Assembly (NCBI GenBank): GCA_903844135.1
Contig: CAIMSN010000006.1
Span: forward strand, 1-60,843
Direction of reading: 5' to 3'
Source of the DNA: an uncultured Rhodospirillales bacterium
GTDB lineage: Bacteria > Pseudomonadota > Alphaproteobacteria > Acetobacterales > Acetobacteraceae
DNA: 60,843 nucleotides
Shown piece by piece: positions 15,468-22,413 of the stretch. The translations under genes and the position numbers were made by a program. Each line of letters opens with the position of its first letter. The stretch's first letter is position 1. The notes under the pieces are model-generated. The model ran no database searches and had not been told where the DNA came from. It worked only from the letters and a program-made list of their open reading frames with translations.

Positions 15468-16558
15468 TCCTCGGGCGGCTGCTCCTCCCCCTGGGAGGGT
15501 TTGGCCAGCAGCCCGTGCACCTTCAGATGGTGACGGAGCTGGTAATAGGTCAGCCCGAGCATCCGGGCGGCGATCCGCTGGTTGAACCGGCTCGCCTCCA
15601 TCGCCTCGCGCAGCAGCCTGGCCTCGTAGGAGCGGGTGCGCGCCGCGAAATCTCCCGGCGGCTCCGCGGCCGGACGTTGCGTTGGCGTCACCGGAGCCGA
15701 GGCGCCGTTCGCGATGGCGACCGGCGGGGCGGCCGGCGGGGTCACGACCGGGGCGATCCCGCCGCGCAGCGCCGGGAACGGATCCAGCACGATGGCCGAG
15801 AGCGGCTTGGCGGGGTTGTCCATCCGATACACGCTGCGCTCCACCGCATTGCGCAGTTCGCGCACGTTGCCGGGCCAGTCGTGCGCCTTCAGCAGCGCCA
15901 TCGCCTCTGGCGCGAAGCCGGCGAACAGCTCGCGGCCTAGCTCTCGGGTCATGCGCAGCGCGAAATGCCCGGCCAGCAGCGGAATGTCCTCGCGCCGTTC
16001 GCGCAGCGCCGGCACCGCCACCACGTCGAACGCCAGCCGGTCGAGCAGGTCGGCCCGGAACCGGTCGGCGCGCACCAGCGCCGGCAGATCGGCATGGGTG
16101 GCGGCGACCACCCGCACGTCGACCTGCTGCGGCTCGTTGCCGCCGACCCGCTCGAAGGTGCCGTATTCGATCACCCTGAGCAGTTTCTCCTGCACCGCCA
16201 TCGACGCGGTGGCGATTTCGTCAAGGAACAGGGTGCCGCCATCGGCCAGCTCGAACCGTCCCGGACGACGTCTGGTGGCCCCGGTGAAGGCGCCCGCCTC
16301 GTGTCCGAACAGTTCGCTGTCGAGGAGCGCCTCGCCCAGCACCGCGCAGTTCAGCTTGATGAAGGGCCGGTCCCAGCGGGCGGAGAGGTAGGCCAGCCGG
16401 CTGGCGACCAGTTCCTTGCCGGTGCCGCGCTCGCCGATCACCAGCACCGGACGGTTCAGCGGCGCGGCCAGCGAGATGTGTGCCAGCATCGCCCGGAACG
16501 ACGCGGCCTCGCCGATCGGGGTCGAGGTCTCGGCGGTGGAGTTGGGCGATCGCGCCAA
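15425..16558 (-). CDS. pspF: Phage-shock sigma-54 activator PspF
   Basis: 377 residues from a TTG at 16558 preceded by AGGGGA. It aligns closely by eye with PspF: GEAASFRAMLAHISLAAPLNRPVLVIGERGTGKELVASRL (Walker A at 42-49), the sigma-54 contact loop GAFTGA at 89-94, and LLDRLAFDVVAVPALRERREDIPLLAGHFA. There is no N-terminal sensory domain, as expected for PspF. The C-terminus has a Fis-type helix-turn-helix (FNQRIAARMLGLTYYQLRHHLKVHGLL) after a Pro/Ala-rich linker longer than in E. coli. An ATG at 16630 is an alternative start without a good ribosome site. It is divergent from pspABC and should bind upstream of the sigma-54 promoter. Confidence 0.93.
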   Translation of the reverse strand: MARSPNSTAETSTPIGEAASFRAMLAHISLAAPLNRPVLVIGERGTGKELVASRLAYLSARWDRPFIKLNCAVLGEALLDSELFGHEAGAFTGATRRRPGRFELADGGTLFLDEIATASMAVQEKLLRVIEYGTFERVGGNEPQQVDVRVVAATHADLPALVRADRFRADLLDRLAFDVVAVPALRERREDIPLLAGHFALRMTRELGRELFAGFAPEAMALLKAHDWPGNVRELRNAVERSVYRMDNPAKPLSAIVLDPFPALRGGIAPVVTPPAAPPVAIANGASAPVTPTQRPAAEPPGDFAARTRSYEARLLREAMEASRFNQRIAARMLGLTYYQLRHHLKVHGLLAKPSQGEEQPPEDQLADARTVTGVET

Positions 16559-16686
16559 GGATTGGTCCCCTGTACCAGCTCGGGTTACGGCCTCATCCTG
16601 GGTCCCGGCAGACCCGCTGCGCAAGAGCATGGAAAAAATAGAGCGAGAACAACAGCTTGCGACAAATCCAGCCGCGGCGGCCGGCC

Positions 16687-16702
16687 TGGCACGGAAGCTG
16701 CT
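16687..16702 (+). promoter_or_regulatory. Sigma-54 (-24/-12) promoter of the psp operon
   Basis: TGGCAC-GGAAG-CTGCT at 16687-16702 matches the sigma-54 consensus TGGCAC-N5-TTGCW at 10 of 11 fixed positions, with the essential GG and GC at correct spacing. It lies 42 bases before the pspA ATG and opposite pspF. Expected control: RpoN polymerase activated by PspF bound further upstream, and repressed when PspA binds PspF. A weak IHF-like stretch occurs at 16647-16659. Confidence 0.88.
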
Positions 16703-16731
16703 CTCTGTCTGCACCAGGGACCGTGCCGGAT

Positions 16732-16737
16732 AGGAGG
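16732..16737 (+). promoter_or_regulatory. Ribosome binding site fixing the pspA start
   Basis: AGGAGG ends six bases before the ATG at 16744. It decides the pspA start: the open frame runs 29 codons further upstream but would then include the promoter. Confidence 0.8.
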
Positions 16738-16743
16738 CTGCTC

Positions 16744-17451
16744 ATGAGTATCTTTTCTCGACTGTCGGACATCGTGAATGCCAACCTCAACACGCTGGTC
16801 GCGCGCGCCGAGGATCCGCGCAAGATCATCCGCCTGATCATCCAGGAGATGGAGGACACGCTGGTCGAGGTCCGGTCGTCCGCGGTGCAGACCATCGCCG
16901 AGCGCAAGGAGCTCGAGCGGCGGATCGCCGCGCTGTCGCGCGACGAGGCGGAATGGGAGCGCAAGGCCGAGCTGGCGCTGACGCACAACCGCGAGGATCT
17001 GGCGCGCGGCGCGCTGCAGGCCCGCACCCACCTGACCAAGACCCGCGAGGGCCTGCGCACCCAGCACGAGCAGATCGTCTCCGGCCTGGCGCAGCAGAAC
17101 GAGGACATCGCCAAGCTGCAGGCCAAGCTGGCGGACGCCAAGTCGCGCGAGCAGGCGCTGCTGTCGCGCGCCAGCATCGCCAGCTCGCGCGTCAAGCTGC
17201 GCGAGCGCATCTACGACGAACGCATCGGCGACGCGTTCGGCCGCTTCGAGCAGGTCGAGCGCAATCTGGACGCGCTGGAAGGCCGGGCGGAATCCTACGA
17301 TCTCGGCCGTCGCACCCTGGAGCAGGAGATCGAGGGGCTGGAGGCCGACAGTGCCGTGGACAGCGAGCTCGAGGCATTGCGCGCCAGGTTGCGCCAGCGC
17401 AAGGAGTCTCCGCAGACGGCCCGGGTCGAGGGGCCGGACAAGCAATCCTGA
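16744..17451 (+). CDS. pspA: Phage-shock protein A (PspA/IM30 family)
   Basis: 235 residues, nearly all coiled-coil, beginning with the amphipathic helix MSIFSRLSDIVNANLNTLVARAEDPRK typical of PspA. The heptad-rich body runs to about 205 (EAEWERKAELALTHNREDLARGAL, then RTHLTKTREGL). PspA is an ESCRT-III-like protein that coats and stabilises damaged inner membrane and inhibits PspF when membranes are intact. It is the first gene behind the sigma-54 promoter and is followed by pspB and pspC. Confidence 0.95.
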   Translation: MSIFSRLSDIVNANLNTLVARAEDPRKIIRLIIQEMEDTLVEVRSSAVQTIAERKELERRIAALSRDEAEWERKAELALTHNREDLARGALQARTHLTKTREGLRTQHEQIVSGLAQQNEDIAKLQAKLADAKSREQALLSRASIASSRVKLRERIYDERIGDAFGRFEQVERNLDALEGRAESYDLGRRTLEQEIEGLEADSAVDSELEALRARLRQRKESPQTARVEGPDKQS

Positions 17452-17465
17452 AGGGATAGAGCGTC

Positions 17466-17747
17466 GTGGATCCCGCTACCCTCGCCGTCATGGGCGGCAA
17501 TCACCTCATCGGCGATCTCACCGGCCTCGTCTCGGTGATCGGCGGCCTGCTGTTCCTCGCCTGGATCGTCAAGCTCCGGCACGAGCGCCGCATGCGCCAG
17601 TTCGGCGCGCAGAGCCTCGGCGCCGAGGAGCAGCGCGCGCTGGCCGACATGAACGAGCTGGCCCGGCGCATGGAGCAACGGGTCGAGAATCTGGAGCGCA
17701 TCCTCGACAACGAGCTGGCCGGCTGGCGCAGCCGCATGCCGCGCTAG
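17466..17747 (+). CDS. pspB: Phage-shock protein B-like membrane protein
   Basis: 93 residues from a GTG at 17466. One membrane helix (LIGDLTGLVSVIGGLLFLAWIV, about 14-35) is followed by a charged, coiled-coil cytoplasmic part ending in ALADMNELARRMEQRVENLERILDNE, the usual PspB plan although slightly longer than the 75-residue E. coli protein. PspB and PspC form the membrane sensor that releases PspF from PspA under stress. Assignment rests on topology, the conserved coiled-coil and position between pspA and pspC. Confidence 0.88.
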   Translation: MDPATLAVMGGNHLIGDLTGLVSVIGGLLFLAWIVKLRHERRMRQFGAQSLGAEEQRALADMNELARRMEQRVENLERILDNELAGWRSRMPR

Positions 17748-17760
17748 GGAGGGCGGGCCG

Positions 17761-18225
17761 GTGAACGAGTTCGATCTCCGCGGCGCCGGACCCAGGCTGT
17801 GGCGGCACGACGAAGGGGCGATACTGGCCGGGGTCTGCGCCGGCCTGGCCGAGGATCTCGACCTGCCGCTGCCGCTGATCCGCCTGATCGCCCTGGTGTT
17901 CCTGGTGCTGCCCACCGGGCTCGCCTACCTGGCGCTGGGGCTGCTGCTGCGCCGGCGTCCGGGAACCGCGTCCAGCGCCGCATGGCGCGCCCGGGCCGGA
18001 CGCTTCGACCCCCAGCCGTTCGAGACGCAGCGCCCGGCCACCAGCGCCCAGACGCGTCGCGATCCGCCCAATCCCGCCAGGGCGGCTTCGGTGCCGCCCG
18101 GACAGGACTGGGCGCTGCTGCGTCATCGTCTTGCCGCCCTCGAGCCCCGGCTGGAGCGGATCGAGGGCTTCGTGACCTCGAACGATTTCGAGCTGCATCG
18201 CGACTTCCGCCGGATGGGGGAGTAG
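17761..18225 (+). CDS. pspC: Phage-shock protein C (PspC domain)
   Basis: 154 residues from a GTG at 17761. The PspC domain (about 12-70) reads RLWRHDEGAILAGVCAGLAEDLDLPLPLIRLIALVFLVLPTGLAYLALGLLL, with its membrane helix at about 40-65. A Pro/Arg-rich linker follows, and a C-terminal helix ends in EPRLERIEGFVTSNDFELHRDFRRMGE, which is the ending typical of proteobacterial PspC. It is the membrane partner of PspB in sensing envelope stress. The stop is separated by three bases from the TTG of the next gene. Confidence 0.92.
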   Translation: MNEFDLRGAGPRLWRHDEGAILAGVCAGLAEDLDLPLPLIRLIALVFLVLPTGLAYLALGLLLRRRPGTASSAAWRARAGRFDPQPFETQRPATSAQTRRDPPNPARAASVPPGQDWALLRHRLAALEPRLERIEGFVTSNDFELHRDFRRMGE

Positions 18226-18228
18226 GCG

Positions 18229-19332
18229 TTGGCCTGGTTCCCGATCACCGACCCGGCGCGCGAGGACGATATCCGCATGCGCCGCCGTCGCGCGGCGATG
18301 CTGCTGGCCTGCATCGTGTTCCTGCCCTGGATCGCCTTCGGCGGCCAGTCCGAGCGCAACGCGAGCCGCCACGACCATGGCTCAGGGCTGGTGGTCGGCA
18401 TCGAGACGTCGGACGCGCAGCGGATCGCCGCCGCGATCGGGGCGGCGTTCGGCGACAGGGCATCCGCCGGCCGGGCGCAGTCAGCGCTTGCCCAGCCTGC
18501 CGCCGACGCGCCGCAGCGCGCGATCGTCGCGCACGCGCTGCGCATCGACCTGCCCTGCGCCGCATCCGTCACAATCCTGTCCGACCCGGCCTATGACGGA
18601 CGGGCGGTGGTCTATGCCGCGAAGGACGATGCGCAGGCGCTGGACACGCTCTCCCTCGGCGACGGCACGATCGCGCAGGATCGCACCTGCGGCGCCGATG
18701 CCGACCTGATCGTGCGGACGGGCCCCGCCACGCCGCTGACCCTGGTGCAGTCAGGAAGCAACGACCTGCATGCCGGCGGCTTCGATGCGCCGGTGACGGT
18801 CGAGAGCGACGGCAGCGGCGACGTGGTCGTCGACCGTTCCGGTCCGCTGACGGTCCGGCAGCACGCGAGCGGCGACGTCTCGGTCGGGACCGTCGCCGGC
18901 CCGATCACCGCCATGCTGCTCGGCTCCGGCGATCTCACCGTGCACGAGGGCGAGGCGCCGGTGCTGGACGCCACCAGCGCGGCCAGCGGCGACGTCGTGC
19001 TGGGCCGGACCCGGATCGGCGGCGGCAAGGTGACCCTCGAGGGCAGCGGGGATTTCAGCGCCGAGGCGGTGAACGGCAGCTTCCAGGCGCTGACTGTCGC
19101 CAGCGGCGACGTCAGCATCGGCACCGCGACCGTGGACCGGCTGACGCTGGACGGACGGGGCTCGGGCGATATCGTCGTGCGTCACGGCAGCATCGCCACG
19201 CTGCAGGCGACGCGTCGCGGATCCGGCGATCTGCAGATCGGCGCCAGCGTGACCGCTGGCCGGCTCGACCATGACGGCAGCGGCGACGTCGATGTGCCGC
19301 GGAGTCCGGGCCTGATCCGCACCGGCGACTAG
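18229..19332 (+). CDS. Exported protein with DUF2807-like (GIN) beta-solenoid repeats, psp-linked
   Basis: 367 residues from a TTG at 18229, three bases after pspC and after a GGGGGAG ribosome site. A membrane helix (AAMLLACIVFLPWIAFGG, about 23-40) follows a basic stretch, so it is a signal anchor or signal peptide. From about 165 to the end, short beta strands repeat every 18-22 residues around a Gly-Ser/Ala-Gly-Asp turn (at least eight GSGD/ASGD turns). This is the pattern of the DUF2807 head-domain fold and predicts a right-handed beta solenoid. Its place in the psp operon suggests an envelope-stress role, which is inferred. It is not one of the classical PspABCDE proteins. Confidence 0.82.
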   Translation: MAWFPITDPAREDDIRMRRRRAAMLLACIVFLPWIAFGGQSERNASRHDHGSGLVVGIETSDAQRIAAAIGAAFGDRASAGRAQSALAQPAADAPQRAIVAHALRIDLPCAASVTILSDPAYDGRAVVYAAKDDAQALDTLSLGDGTIAQDRTCGADADLIVRTGPATPLTLVQSGSNDLHAGGFDAPVTVESDGSGDVVVDRSGPLTVRQHASGDVSVGTVAGPITAMLLGSGDLTVHEGEAPVLDATSAASGDVVLGRTRIGGGKVTLEGSGDFSAEAVNGSFQALTVASGDVSIGTATVDRLTLDGRGSGDIVVRHGSIATLQATRRGSGDLQIGASVTAGRLDHDGSGDVDVPRSPGLIRTGD

Positions 19333-19351
19333 AGCCTGCCCGGAGCCGCGC

Positions 19352-19510
19352 CCTGGTGGTCATCCGCGGGCGATCCGCTGTGCTCCAGTGCTCACGGCCA
19401 GAAGGCCGCGCCGCTCCGGTGCGCGCGGTTCATCCGCGGCCGGCGGCGCTGCGCGACGCCTCCGACTCGTCGGGACACGCCTCCGGACAGGCTCTCGGCC
19501 CCAGCGAGGA
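19352..19510. repeat. Dispersed intergenic repeat, copy A
   Basis: About 159 bases that align almost end to end with 57594-57751, each lying just after a plus-strand operon. Conserved parts include GTCATCCGCGGGCGA, a small hairpin (CGGCC, 4-base loop, GGCCG; loops AGAA here and TGGA in copy B), CGCGGCCGGCG and CGAGGAC. The loop changes while the stem is kept. No transposase gene is nearby. Confidence 0.85.
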
Positions 19511-19529
19511 CGCGCCCACGCTACAACGC

Positions 19530-19568
19530 CGCACGGCGAGGCGCCCTCCCGGGCGGCCTCGCCGTGCG
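19530..19568. terminator. Strong hairpin between convergent operons
   Basis: CGCACGGCGAGGC (19530-19542) pairs perfectly with 19556-19568, and an inner GCCC/GGGC stem closes on a TCCC loop, with one bulged base. It lies between the end of the psp operon and the end of the minus-strand glycine-zipper gene, so it can serve both. There is no clear U-tract, so rho-independent action is uncertain. Confidence 0.7.
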
Positions 19569-19590
19569 GTCGTGTCAGCGCCGTGAAGGC

Positions 19591-19881
19591 TCAGTGCTGC
19601 GGGTGATCGTCCCCGACCGGAGCGCCGTCGTTGGCGTGCTCGGACCGGTAGGCGGCCGCGTCGTGACGCTGCTGCTTGCGGTACTTGTGCCTGACATACA
19701 TGCCGGTCGCGCAACCGCCGGCCGCGCCCAGCACGCCATGATGCGCCAAATGGCCGCCGACCGCGCCGACCGCGCCGTATTTCAGGCAGCCGCCCGGCTC
19801 GGCCAGCGCCGGGGCGATCGGCAGCGCCGCGCCGAACGCCAGCGTCAGTGCGAGCGGCAATGCGAAGGTCTTCCTGATCAT
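19591..19881 (-). CDS. Small exported glycine-zipper-like protein
   Basis: 96 residues from the ATG at 19881, with AGAGGA seven bases upstream. A Sec signal peptide (IRKTFALPLALTLAFGAALPIAPALAEP) is cleaved near residue 27. The mature part holds a Gly/Ala-spaced hydrophobic stretch (GAVGAVGGHLAHHGVLGAAGGCATG) like glycine-zipper membrane proteins, then a basic and His-rich tail. No precise family or function is recognised. The open frame continues upstream to 20187, but that part overlaps the methyltransferase gene and lacks a signal peptide start. Confidence 0.75.
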   Translation of the reverse strand: MIRKTFALPLALTLAFGAALPIAPALAEPGGCLKYGAVGAVGGHLAHHGVLGAAGGCATGMYVRHKYRKQQRHDAAAYRSEHANDGAPVGDDHPQH

Positions 19882-19952
19882 GACTGTCCTCTGGTGAGCA
19901 ATAGGGAGGTCGGCAACGTCCAGGAGCAGGATGGGCTGCACAGAAGGCGAAA

Positions 19953-20588
19953 TTAAGACGCGCGCAGTCTGTACAGGCGCGTCGGACGGAGCGTGCGGTC
20001 CTCGAGCTCGAGCGAGGTCGGCACGTCGTAGGCGCCGATTTCCTGCAGACCGCTCTCCGGCAGGTAGGCCCGCCCGGGATCGGCGATCCAGACCTCGGTG
20101 CGCGCGGCGCAGCGTCGCAGCCAGGGGAGGATGTGGCGCGTCATCGGCGCCTCGTAGCAGACGTCGCCGCACAGGATCAGGTCCCATGCGGCCTCGCTGC
20201 CGACCAGATCCTCGTCCAGCGCGTCGATCCGCACCGCGTTCAGCGCGGCGTTCAGCCCTATCGCGGCGATCGCCATCGCGTCGATCTCCGCCGCCTGCAC
20301 CGGTTCCGCTCCCGCCATCGCGCAGGCGATCGCGGCGATGCCGCCGCCGGCGGCGAAATCCAGCACGCGCAGGCCGGCGACGCGGTCCGGATGGTCGAGC
20401 ACGTGTCGTGCCAGCGCCTGGCCGCCGGGCCAGGCGAACGCCCAGAACGGCGGTTCGACCCCGCTTTTCGCGAGCCAGCTCTCCGACGCCTGCCAGATCG
20501 GCGTGATCTCGGTGGCCAGATGCAGCCGGATTTCCGGCACCAGAGGGGCGGTGGCGATGGCGGTATGGGCGGCGATGAAGGCGTGCAT
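19953..20588 (-). CDS. Class I SAM-dependent methyltransferase (ETFB-lysine/PrmA-like)
   Basis: 211 residues. PPFWAFAWPGGQALARHVLDHP precedes the SAM-binding motif VLDFAAGGGIAAIACAMAGA, and post-motif DLILCGDVCYE follows. This order (FWAxxWPGGxxLA, then DxGxGxG-like) is typical of the group holding eukaryotic ETFB-lysine methyltransferase and the nicotinamide N-methyltransferase-like family 16. The substrate is likely a protein lysine but is not shown. It lies 27 bases after pcp on the same strand, probably in one transcript. Confidence 0.82.
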   Translation of the reverse strand: MHAFIAAHTAIATAPLVPEIRLHLATEITPIWQASESWLAKSGVEPPFWAFAWPGGQALARHVLDHPDRVAGLRVLDFAAGGGIAAIACAMAGAEPVQAAEIDAMAIAAIGLNAALNAVRIDALDEDLVGSEAAWDLILCGDVCYEAPMTRHILPWLRRCAARTEVWIADPGRAYLPESGLQEIGAYDVPTSLELEDRTLRPTRLYRLRAS

Positions 20589-20615
20589 CGGCGCATCATC
20601 GCCCGCCTGGCGGTC

Positions 20616-21254
20616 TCAGGACAGGGCGCCCTCCGCGACCTGCGGCTCCGGCACGTCGTCGCGCAGGCAGCCGAGGATGGCGGCCACTCCGCGCGCCACC
20701 GTGACGGCGTCCATCGTCGGCTCGGTCGCATGCTGGCCCGGCAGCCAGGGCAGATGCACGAAGCCGCAGCGCAGCCCCGGACGATGCGTCGCCGCCCAGT
20801 GCAGCATGCTGTAGAGCAGATGATTGCAGACGAAGGTGCCGGCGCTGTGCGACACCGACGCGGCGATGCCGGCGTCGCGGATCGACGCCGCGACCGCCTT
20901 GACCGGCAGGGTGGCGAAATAGGCGGCCGGCCCGTCAGGGACGACAGGCCGGTCGATCGGCTGCACGCCGTCATTGTCGGCGATGCGGGCGTCGGCCAGA
21001 TTGATCGCCACCCGCTCCACCGTCAGGCCGGCGCGGCCGCCGGCGAGCCCGAGCGACAGCACGATATCGGCCGGGTCGTCGCGCAGCGCGCCGATCACCC
21101 GCCCGGCCGCCTCGCCGAAGCTGGTCGGCAGGAGCAGGGTGCGGAGCGCTATTCCGCCGATGGTTCCGGCCGCGAGCAGCGGGAGCGCCTCGGCGGACGG
21201 ATTCGCCGACGCGCCGCCGAACGGCTCGAAACCCGTCACCAGCACCCGCAGCAT
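20616..21254 (-). CDS. pcp: Pyrrolidone-carboxylate peptidase
   Basis: 212 residues from the ATG at 21254 (MLRVLVTGFEPFGGASANPS, the standard start). The C15 peptidase triad is visible: Glu80 in LTVERVAINLAD, Cys143 in GTFVCNHLLYSMLH and His167 in GFVHLPWLPGQ. It removes N-terminal pyroglutamate from peptides in the cytoplasm. The longer upstream frame is antisense to the start of the Spy-like gene and is not used. It is divergent from that gene across 109 bases. Confidence 0.93.
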   Translation of the reverse strand: MLRVLVTGFEPFGGASANPSAEALPLLAAGTIGGIALRTLLLPTSFGEAAGRVIGALRDDPADIVLSLGLAGGRAGLTVERVAINLADARIADNDGVQPIDRPVVPDGPAAYFATLPVKAVAASIRDAGIAASVSHSAGTFVCNHLLYSMLHWAATHRPGLRCGFVHLPWLPGQHATEPTMDAVTVARGVAAILGCLRDDVPEPQVAEGALS

Positions 21255-21322
21255 CGGCCTGTCGTTACACTCCGTCGCCAGAATGATCTCCTTGGCGTTA
21301 CAGGCAGCCCGCATGGTCGAAG

Positions 21323-21338
21323 CCTGTCCCGCGACAGG
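21323..21338. promoter_or_regulatory. Short inverted repeat in the pcp / Spy-like divergent region
   Basis: CCTGTC-CCGC-GACAGG, six-base arms around a four-base centre, 25 bases before the Spy-like ATG. It could be an operator or a leader hairpin; the regulator is unknown. Confidence 0.3.
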
Positions 21339-21363
21339 GACCAGGATCGAACGAGGACAGCCG

Positions 21364-21873
21364 ATGCTCAAGAGGAACTTCATCACCGCCGGCATGCTGG
21401 CCGGGCTGCTGGCCCCCCTGTTGGCGAACGCCGTCGCCCAGGCCCAGCCGGGTCCGGGTTTTCATGGCGGCTTCCGTCACGACTCGCTGCTCGAAGGCGT
21501 CACCCTGACCGACGCCCAGCAGTCCCAGGTGCGCGCGCTGCACAAGGCGAGCTGGCAATCCACCAAGCCGATCATGCAGCAGTTGCATGCCGTCCAGGAC
21601 CAGATCGACTCAGCCCTGCTCGCCAGCGGCACCGTCACCGAGGCCAACCTGGCGCCGCTGGTGCAGCAGAAGGAATCGCTGATGCAGCAGCTCGATGCCC
21701 AGCACGTCTCGGAACAGATCGCCGTCCGCAACCTGCTGACGGCGGACCAGATCGCCCAGGCGTCAGCCAGCCACGCCAAGCTGGAAGCGCTGCATGCGCA
21801 GGAAATGTCGCTGCGTCAGCAGAATGCGCCGGCCGCTGCTGCTGCCGGCGGCCCGCCGAGCGACGCGGAATAG
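21364..21873 (+). CDS. Spy/CpxP-like periplasmic protein (LTxxQ motifs)
   Basis: 169 residues from the ATG at 21364 after GAGGA. A Sec signal peptide (KRNFITAGMLAGLLAPLLANAVAQAQ) is followed by an all-helical mature protein. Two LTxxQ-type motifs are seen: VTLTDAQQSQVRALH and NLLTADQIAQAS. These mark the Spy/CpxP/CnrX-like family of periplasmic chaperones and stress sensors that bind unfolded proteins or modulate envelope signalling. The tail is Ala/Gly/Pro-rich. No Cpx-type kinase is adjacent, so a chaperone role is more likely than sensor control. Confidence 0.8.
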   Translation: MLKRNFITAGMLAGLLAPLLANAVAQAQPGPGFHGGFRHDSLLEGVTLTDAQQSQVRALHKASWQSTKPIMQQLHAVQDQIDSALLASGTVTEANLAPLVQQKESLMQQLDAQHVSEQIAVRNLLTADQIAQASASHAKLEALHAQEMSLRQQNAPAAAAAGGPPSDAE

Positions 21874-21899
21874 ACGCCGATCCGTCACTGGCGGCCCGC

Positions 21900-22259
21900 T
21901 CACACCAGCAGCGAGCGGGCCAGTCCGACCAGCTCGCGCGGCCGGTATGGCTTGGTCAGCAGAACGTAGCCGAGCGCCGTCCGCCAGGTCGGCTTGAAGA
22001 TCTCCGGCCGGCCGGACGCGATGATCACCGGCAGGTCCGGCGCATGGTCGCGCAGACGTGCGGCGATCGCCGCGCCGTCCATCTCGCCAGGCATGTGAAA
22101 ATCCGTGACCAGAAGGGTGAAATGGCCTGGACGGGCCTCGAACAGGCTGAGCGCCTCGTCGCCGCTGCCGGCGCCGACGACGTCGAATCCCGCCTCTATC
22201 AGGCTCTCGGACATGATTTCGCGGATCAGGGGTTCGTCTTCGACCAGCAGGATGCACAC
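21900..22259 (-). CDS. Single-domain response regulator
   Basis: 119 residues from a GTG at 22259. It is only a receiver domain: ILLVEDEPLIREIM, phosphoacceptor Asp53 in LLVTDFHMPGEMDG and the conserved Lys in LLTKPYRPREL. There is no output domain, so it acts by protein contact or as a phosphate sink, often with a hybrid histidine kinase. No kinase gene is next to it. It is convergent with the Spy-like gene and follows the AI-2E family gene on the same strand across 154 bases that hold a tandem repeat. Confidence 0.88.
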   Translation of the reverse strand: MCILLVEDEPLIREIMSESLIEAGFDVVGAGSGDEALSLFEARPGHFTLLVTDFHMPGEMDGAAIAARLRDHAPDLPVIIASGRPEIFKPTWRTALGYVLLTKPYRPRELVGLARSLLV

Positions 22260-22360
22260 ATCTTCGGCCTTGTCTTTCAGGCGTCGCGGGTCAATTAACC
22301 CCGCGCCACGGCTTTGGTTCGACCCCTCGTGTCGCGCCGCGACGAAAACTTAGCGGCTGC

Positions 22361-22410
22361 GCATCCTGGGCGCGCATCCTGGCCGCGCATCCTGGGCTGG
22401 CATCCTGGAT
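22361..22410. repeat. Tandem repeat, 4 copies of a 13-bp unit
   Basis: GCATCCTGG recurs at 22361, 22374, 22387 and 22400, exactly 13 bases apart, with GC-rich spacers (unit GCATCCTGGGCGC with variation). The array ends a few bases after the stop of the AI-2E family gene. The unit is not a multiple of three, so it would not be tolerated inside a gene. Confidence 0.9.
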
Positions 22411-22413
22411 CGG

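Noticed and set aside
16647-16659. IHF site between pspF and pspA
   Set aside because: GAACAA-N4-TTG matches the IHF core at only 4 of 6 bases plus TTR, too weak to list as a feature although IHF is expected in psp control.
22361-22410. CRISPR-like array
   Set aside because: The units are 13 bases with no unique spacers and no cas genes; it is a simple tandem repeat.
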